DNA from: Limnohabitans sp. 63ED37-2
Lineage (GTDB): Bacteria; Pseudomonadota; Gammaproteobacteria; Burkholderiales; Burkholderiaceae_C
Direction: 5' to 3'
Length of the DNA: 64,000 nucleotides
Assembly: GCF_001412535.1 (NCBI RefSeq)
Contig: NZ_CP011774.1
Span: forward strand, 181,501-245,500
Shown one piece after another: positions 59,749 to 64,000 of this stretch. The notes below the pieces were generated by a model. The model ran no database searches, was not told where the DNA came from, and saw only the letters and a list, made by a program, of their open reading frames with translations. The stretch's first letter is position 1. The number at the start of each line of letters is the position of its first letter. The position numbers and the translations under genes are program-made.

Positions 59749-61629
59749 TTAGTCGGCTTTCACCGCAGTGCCAGCCTCGGGGCGCCAGACGGTGCCGATC
59801 GATACCGATTTGAGTTTCTTTTTGCCACCGTACCAAAGATTGACCAAGCCACGCGAGAAGAACACCGCCGAAAACATGCTCGTCAAGATACCAATGCAGT
59901 GCACCACGGCAAAGCCGCGCACGGGGCCGGAGCCAAAGGCCAGCAAGGCCACACCGGCGATCAAGGTGGTGATGTTGGAGTCAAAAATCGTGGCCCAAGC
60001 GCGGTCGTAACCGGCGTGGATGGCCGCTTGGGGGCTGACCCCGTTGCGCAGCTCTTCGCGCACGCGCTCGTTGATCAGCACGTTCGAGTCGATCGCCATA
60101 CCCAGTGCCAGCGCCATCGCGGCCATGCCCGGCAGCGTCAGGGTGGCTTGCAGCATGGACAAGATGGCCACCAGGAACAACAGGTTCACACCCAGCGCGA
60201 TGCCAGAGAACAAACCGAACATGGCGTAGTAAATGACCATGAAGGCCACGATCACCAGGAAACCCCAGGTCACGCTGTTGAAGCCTTTTGCAATGTTCTC
60301 AGCACCCAAGCTCGGCCCAATGGTGCGCTCTTCGATGATCTCCATCGGGGCCGCCAAAGAGCCGGCACGCAGCAGCAGGGCGGTGTCGTTGGCTTCCATC
60401 GTGCTCATGCGGCCAGAAATCTGCACACGACCACCACCAATTTCGGCGCGGATCACGGGGGCCGTGACCACTTCGCCCTTGCCTTTTTCGAACAAGATGA
60501 TGGCCATGCGCTTGCCCACGTTGTCGCGCGTCACATCCTTGAAGATGCGGGCGCCCTTGGCGTCCAGCGTCAGGTTGACCACGGGTTCTTGCGTCTGGCT
60601 GTCAAAGCCGGGCTGGGCATCGGTCAGGTTGTCGCCCGTGAGCACCACTTGTTTTTTGACAATCAAGGGGCGGCCATCGCGCTCCAGATAGCGCTCGGTC
60701 CCAAAAGGCACCAAGCCGCCAGCTTGCTCGGCAGCACGCGCTTCGGTGCTCTCGTCGACCATGCGCACTTCCAGCGTGGCGGTGCGGCCCAAAATGTCTT
60801 TGGCCTTGGCCGTGTCTTGCACACCGGGCAGCTGCACCACGATGCGGTCCAGGCCCTGCTGCTGGATCACCGGCTCGGCCACGCCCAGCTCGTTGATCCG
60901 GTTGTGCAAGGTAGTGATGTTTTGCTTCAAAGCCTGCTCTTGCACCTTGCGTGCGGCTTCGGGTTTGATGCTCACCACCAGGCTGAAGTCGGGGCCATTG
61001 TTCACTTCGCGCGACTGCAGATCGGCAAACTGGTCGGTGATCAGGCGCTTGGCAACGTCTTGCTGCTGCGCGTCACGCAAACGGATTTCGATGCTCTGGC
61101 CATTGCGGGCAATGCCGCCATGGCGAATGTCTTTTTCGCGCATCATGCTGCGCAAGTCGCCCGTGAGGGACTCGATCCGCTGGGTCAAGGCCGCCTGCAT
61201 GTCGACTTGCAGCATGAAGTGCACGCCTCCGCGCAAATCCAGGCCCAAATACATGGGCGAAGCGTGCAAAGCCGTCAGCCAGTCGGGCGAACGCGAAACC
61301 AAGTTCAACGCAACCACAAATTGGGGGTCGGCCGTGTCCGGGATCAGGGCCTTCTGAATCGCATCCTTGGCCTTGAGTTGCTGGTCGGTGGTCTGGAAAC
61401 GGGCACGGACCGAAGTGCCCTCCAGCACCACGCTTTGGGGCGTGGCACCGGCGGACTTGAGGGCGTCTTCGACCTTCTGCAGCGTGGTGGTGTCCACCTT
61501 GATGGTGGCTTTGGCCGAAGACACCTGCACCGCAGGGGCCTCACCAAAGAAGTTGGGAAGGGTGTAGACCACACCCAGCAACAATGCGACCACCAGGATC
61601 ACATACTTCCAGACCGGATAACGGTTCAT
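59749..61629 (-). CDS. secD: Protein translocase subunit SecD
   Basis: A 626-residue partner of SecF with one N-terminal membrane helix, a large periplasmic domain ('LGLDLRGGVHFMLQVDMQAA', 'NRINELGVAEPVIQQQGLDR', 'VQLPGVQDT') and five C-terminal helices with 'GMAIDSNVLINERVREELRN', whose conserved Asp is linked to proton coupling. Length normal. It follows yajC by 70 bp. Confidence 0.96.
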   Translation of the reverse strand: MNRYPVWKYVILVVALLLGVVYTLPNFFGEAPAVQVSSAKATIKVDTTTLQKVEDALKSAGATPQSVVLEGTSVRARFQTTDQQLKAKDAIQKALIPDTADPQFVVALNLVSRSPDWLTALHASPMYLGLDLRGGVHFMLQVDMQAALTQRIESLTGDLRSMMREKDIRHGGIARNGQSIEIRLRDAQQQDVAKRLITDQFADLQSREVNNGPDFSLVVSIKPEAARKVQEQALKQNITTLHNRINELGVAEPVIQQQGLDRIVVQLPGVQDTAKAKDILGRTATLEVRMVDESTEARAAEQAGGLVPFGTERYLERDGRPLIVKKQVVLTGDNLTDAQPGFDSQTQEPVVNLTLDAKGARIFKDVTRDNVGKRMAIILFEKGKGEVVTAPVIRAEIGGGRVQISGRMSTMEANDTALLLRAGSLAAPMEIIEERTIGPSLGAENIAKGFNSVTWGFLVIVAFMVIYYAMFGLFSGIALGVNLLFLVAILSMLQATLTLPGMAAMALALGMAIDSNVLINERVREELRNGVSPQAAIHAGYDRAWATIFDSNITTLIAGVALLAFGSGPVRGFAVVHCIGILTSMFSAVFFSRGLVNLWYGGKKKLKSVSIGTVWRPEAGTAVKAD

Positions 61630-61699
61630 AGCGACTCGCGTACAGAATATAAGAGGGGACCCACTAGAGCCAAGGCCCCAAGGACTCAGCCCGGAAGCA

Positions 61700-62032
61700 T
61701 TACTTCATCGTGCCTTTGGGCAAAACTTGAATCACGGCGCTGCGCTGCATCTGCACTTCCACGCCGTTGGCCAGCTCGATGCCCACATAGGCGTCGCCCA
61801 GCTTGCTGACTTTGCCCAGAAAACCACCGGCGGTCACGACTTCGTCGCCCTTGGCCAGCGCGTCGATCATGGCGCGGTGCTCTTTTTGCTTTTTCATCTG
61901 GGGGCGGATCATGACGAAATACAGCACCACAAACATCAGCAGCAGCGGCAGCATGCTCATCAGGGTGGATTGCATGTCGCCACCAGCGGCAGCAGCAGGG
62001 GCGGTTTGGGCAAAAGCAGAAGAAATGAACAT
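61700..62032 (-). CDS. yajC: Preprotein translocase subunit YajC
   Basis: A 110-residue small membrane subunit of the SecDF complex, with a single helix ('LPLLLMFVVLYFVMIRPQMK') and a cytoplasmic beta domain ('GDEVVTAGGFLGKV'). The start at 62032 has GGAG and matches the family. The gene usually upstream (tgt) is replaced here by a divergent nitrile hydratase operon. Confidence 0.94.
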   Translation of the reverse strand: MFISSAFAQTAPAAAAGGDMQSTLMSMLPLLLMFVVLYFVMIRPQMKKQKEHRAMIDALAKGDEVVTAGGFLGKVSKLGDAYVGIELANGVEVQMQRSAVIQVLPKGTMK

Positions 62033-62158
62033 GAGAACTCCACTGAAAGTCAAATTCGGGTTGTGCGGGTGACGCTTGGGCGTCCTGCGGGCGAAGCCGC
62101 CATTGTATGCGGCGCTATGATCAACTCTGAAAGCCCCGCTGCCCCACAGGAGACCGCC

Positions 62159-62812
62159 ATGTCAGCCGAAACCGGCCACCCCCACGCGCACCCTCATGAC
62201 CATGCGCACGACCATGCGCACAGCACTCTGGGCGAAATGGACCTGCGGGTGCGGGCCCTGGAAACCCTGCTGACGCAAAAAGGCTACCTGGACCCCGCCG
62301 CCGTGGACCGCATCATCGAGACCTACGAGGTGCATGTGGGGCCGCACAACGGCGCCAAAGTGGTGGCCCGCGCCTGGGCCGACCCGGCTTTCAGAGACTG
62401 GTTGCTCCAAGACGCCACGGCCGCCATTGCCTCGATGGATTACACCGGTCGCCAAGGCGAGCACATGGTGGCCGTGCCCAACACCCCCGAGACGCACAAC
62501 ATGGTGGTCTGCACCCTGTGCAGCTGCTACCCCTGGCCCGTGCTGGGCCTGCCCCCGGTTTGGTACAAAAGTGCTGCTTACCGGTCTCGCGCCGTGATCG
62601 AGCCGCGTGCCGTGCTGGCCGACTTTGGCGTCACCCTGCCACCGGGCCAAAACATTCGCGTGTGGGACTCCACCGCCGAGGTGCGCTACCTGGTGCTGCC
62701 CGAGCGCCCCGCGGGCACCGAAGGCTGGAGCGAGGAACAACTGGCCCAACTGGTCACCCGCGACGCCATGATCGGCACCGGACTGCCCTTGAATCCACAG
62801 GTGGCCGCATGA
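62159..62812 (+). CDS. nthA: Nitrile hydratase subunit alpha, cobalt type
   Basis: Hydrates nitriles to amides at a Cys-ligated metal site. The 217-residue protein has the metal-binding VCTLCSCY (Cys118, Cys121, Cys123); Thr after the first Cys marks the Co(III) type, while iron enzymes have Ser there. Residues 7-21 are HPHAHPHDHAHDHAH, eight alternating histidines that could bind cobalt during loading. The start at 62159 has AGGAG; ATG 62117 is an in-frame alternative. The beta subunit overlaps by 4 bp. Confidence 0.95.
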   Translation: MSAETGHPHAHPHDHAHDHAHSTLGEMDLRVRALETLLTQKGYLDPAAVDRIIETYEVHVGPHNGAKVVARAWADPAFRDWLLQDATAAIASMDYTGRQGEHMVAVPNTPETHNMVVCTLCSCYPWPVLGLPPVWYKSAAYRSRAVIEPRAVLADFGVTLPPGQNIRVWDSTAEVRYLVLPERPAGTEGWSEEQLAQLVTRDAMIGTGLPLNPQVAA

Positions 62813-63486
62813 ACGGCGTGCACGACATGGGCGGCCAACAAGGCTACGGCCGGGTGCAAATCGAGGCCAACGAGCCGCTGTTTCATGGCGAATGGGAGCG
62901 CCGCGCTTTGGGCGTGACGGTGGCCATGGGCGCCAGCGGCCTGTGGAACATCGACCTGGCCCGCTCGGCCCGCGAATCTTTGCCCCCACTCGACTACGTG
63001 CAAGGCCCTTACTACGCCATCTGGACCAAAGCGCTGCAAAACATGCTCATCGAGCGCGGCCTGATCACCGCCGAAGAACTGGCTCAAGGCCAAGCCATCA
63101 CACCCCCCGTGGCGGGCGTGCGGGTGCTCCAAGCCGCCCAGGTGGACGCGGCGCTGGCCAAAGGCAGCCCGGCAGACCGCCCCAGCACCCAAGCCCCCCG
63201 CTTTGCCGTGGGCCAGCGCGTGCGGGCCCTGAACATCAACCCCCAAGGCCACACCCGGCTGCCGCGTTATGTGCGTGGCCATGTGGGCACCGTGGTGCTG
63301 CACCACGGCAGCCATGTGCTGCCCGACCAGCATGTCAACAAAATGCTGCCGCCTTTTGACGGCACCGCCGAGCACCTCTACACCGTGGTGTTTGACGGCA
63401 CCGAGCTGTGGGGCCCACAAGCTGAAGCCGGGCACCAAGTGAGTGTGGACGCCTGGGAGTCTTATTTGGAAGCCCTGCCCGCATGA
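62809..63486 (+). CDS. nthB: Nitrile hydratase subunit beta
   Basis: The 225-residue partner of the alpha subunit. It starts 'MNGVHDMGGQQGYGRVQIEA', the hallmark of NHase beta, and ends with the SH3-like barrel ('RFAVGQRVRALNINPQGHTR', 'YTVVFDGTELWG'). ATGA overlaps join it to the alpha gene upstream and to the activator downstream. Confidence 0.95.
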   Translation: MNGVHDMGGQQGYGRVQIEANEPLFHGEWERRALGVTVAMGASGLWNIDLARSARESLPPLDYVQGPYYAIWTKALQNMLIERGLITAEELAQGQAITPPVAGVRVLQAAQVDAALAKGSPADRPSTQAPRFAVGQRVRALNINPQGHTRLPRYVRGHVGTVVLHHGSHVLPDQHVNKMLPPFDGTAEHLYTVVFDGTELWGPQAEAGHQVSVDAWESYLEALPA

Positions 63487-63857
63487 CCACCTTGAATGAC
63501 CTGGCCCAAGCCTGTGGCGTCGGTTTCCCCATGCCCCCCACGGCCAACAACGGGGCCGTGTTTGAAGAACCCTGGCAGGCCCACGCCTTTGCCATGACCT
63601 TGCAGCTGCACGAAAAAGGCGTCTTTTCGTGGCCCCAGTGGGCCGAGGCCCTGACCCGCGAAATCCGCGCGGGCCAAACCCGCGGCGAAGCCGACGACGG
63701 CAGCCTGTACTACACACACTGGCTCAATGCGCTGGAGCAGCTGGTGATCGATCGCCAACTGGGCACACCCGACGAAATCCACGAGCTGGAACACGCTTGG
63801 GTCGACGCGGCCGAGCGCACGCCACACGGCCAACCCATCGTGTTGAACGCTGAATAA
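63483..63857 (+). CDS. Nitrile hydratase activator/accessory protein
   Basis: A 124-residue protein similar to the N-terminal half of the beta subunit ('VFEEPWQAHAFAMTLQLHEK', 'SYYTHWLNALEQL'-like 'LYYTHWLNALEQLV'). In Co-type systems such proteins carry the alpha subunit for metal loading by self-subunit swapping. No Cys/His motif of its own is obvious, so metal may be taken through the His-rich alpha N-terminus. It overlaps nthB by 4 bp. Confidence 0.88.
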   Translation: MTTLNDLAQACGVGFPMPPTANNGAVFEEPWQAHAFAMTLQLHEKGVFSWPQWAEALTREIRAGQTRGEADDGSLYYTHWLNALEQLVIDRQLGTPDEIHELEHAWVDAAERTPHGQPIVLNAE

Positions 63858-63868
63858 AGAGGCTCCGT

Positions 63869-64000
63869 TTGAATCTTCGTTTGTGGGCCATGCTGGCCTT
63901 GATGGGCAGTTTGGTGTCTCTGGCGGTGGGCACCTCGTTTGCCAAGAGCTTGTTCCCGGCCCTGGGCGCCGAAGGCACCACCGCTTACCGACTGGTGTTT
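63869..64000 (+). CDS. RhtA-like EamA exporter, 5' part only
   Basis: Only 44 codons are in the window. The TTG start at 63869 follows AAGAGG; the translation includes 'GTSFAKSLFPALGAEGTTAY', close to the first helices of RhtA, the threonine/homoserine exporter. It lies 11 bp after the nitrile hydratase activator, so it may be in the same operon. The rest lies beyond the window. Confidence 0.7.
   Translation, partial: MNLRLWAMLALMGSLVSLAVGTSFAKSLFPALGAEGTTAYRLVF

Noticed and set aside
59617..61809. 730-codon open frame antisense to secD
   Set aside because: It mirrors secD codons, has His/Gln/Gly-rich nonsense composition and no domain; the secD frame on the other strand is certain.
62033..62158. 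Cobalamin/cobalt riboswitch before the nitrile hydratase genes
   Set aside because: Only 126 bp shared with a divergent promoter; a short GACGC/GCGTC hairpin is present but no B12-box-like element was seen.

Overview
The window looks like a chromosomal segment of a betaproteobacterium, most likely Burkholderiales/Comamonadaceae. This is inferred from the high-GC, densely packed genes, the tsaB-rimI-udg and yajC-secD-secF gene orders, TctC/Bug-type receptors, a DUF3717-DUF1289 protein, and protein sequences of Comamonadaceae character. No rRNA, tRNA, CRISPR array or transposase was seen.

Layout. 1-8.8 kb: two secreted/lipoprotein genes, then housekeeping genes (purC; a CnoX-like thioredoxin; the purE-purK-tsaC operon) and a lipoprotein hydrolase behind a perfect 20-bp palindrome. 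8.9-14.1 kb: semiSWEET, dacB, an EamA exporter, tsaB-rimI and a family-4-type uracil-DNA glycosylase whose usual catalytic motifs are altered. 14.1-17.3 kb: transketolase and a first GAPDH. 17.4-20.4 kb: divergent GMC alcohol dehydrogenase and AlkB-type hydroxylase; AlkB appears translationally coupled to an 18-residue leader peptide.

20.4-29.3 kb is the centrepiece: a Crp/Fnr-type regulator divergent from a ten-gene, one-strand operon. It runs TauA/SsuA-like binding protein, ABC ATPase, permease, TauD/TfdA-family 2-oxoglutarate dioxygenase, CoA-acylating aldehyde dehydrogenase, double-domain shell protein (BMC-T), an unusual SnoaL-like/Cys-rich protein, EutN/CcmL-type pentamer (BMC-P), EutM-like hexamer (BMC-H) and a second BMC-T. 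This is a compact bacterial microcompartment in which an O2-dependent dioxygenase, rather than a glycyl-radical or B12 enzyme, is the obvious aldehyde source. No PduL/Pta, alcohol dehydrogenase or reactivase is encoded in the operon. Putative encapsulation helices occur on the dehydrogenase and on the SnoaL-like protein, and possibly on the dioxygenase. A perfect palindrome plus U-tract sits on the BMC-P stop codon, just before the major shell gene. The proposed logic, which is inference, is: import a sulfonate-like compound, cleave it oxidatively to an aldehyde, and convert the aldehyde to an acyl-CoA inside a shell.

29.5-42.8 kb: 6-phosphogluconate dehydrogenase and a second GAPDH; a Bug receptor-M20 hydrolase-amidase operon with divergent LysR; ornithine cyclodeaminase divergent from an Lrp/AsnC regulator; an LRR-protein kinase; a beta-hydroxyacid dehydrogenase; an acyl-CoA synthetase. 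42.9-46.6 kb: topoisomerase III ending in a histone-H1-like linker plus SWIB domain, divergent from a SET-domain protein with a Lys-rich tail. 46.6-58.5 kb: birA, GST, a TctDE-like two-component system, MarR, recA (with an SOS box)-recX, an orphan kinase, moaC, a BepA-like protease and a glycosyltransferase. 58.8-64 kb: secF, secD and yajC on the minus strand, divergent from a cobalt-type nitrile hydratase operon with its activator and the start of an RhtA-like exporter.

Many genes start well inside longer open frames. Starts were chosen by family N-termini, Shine-Dalgarno sequences and operon overlaps.
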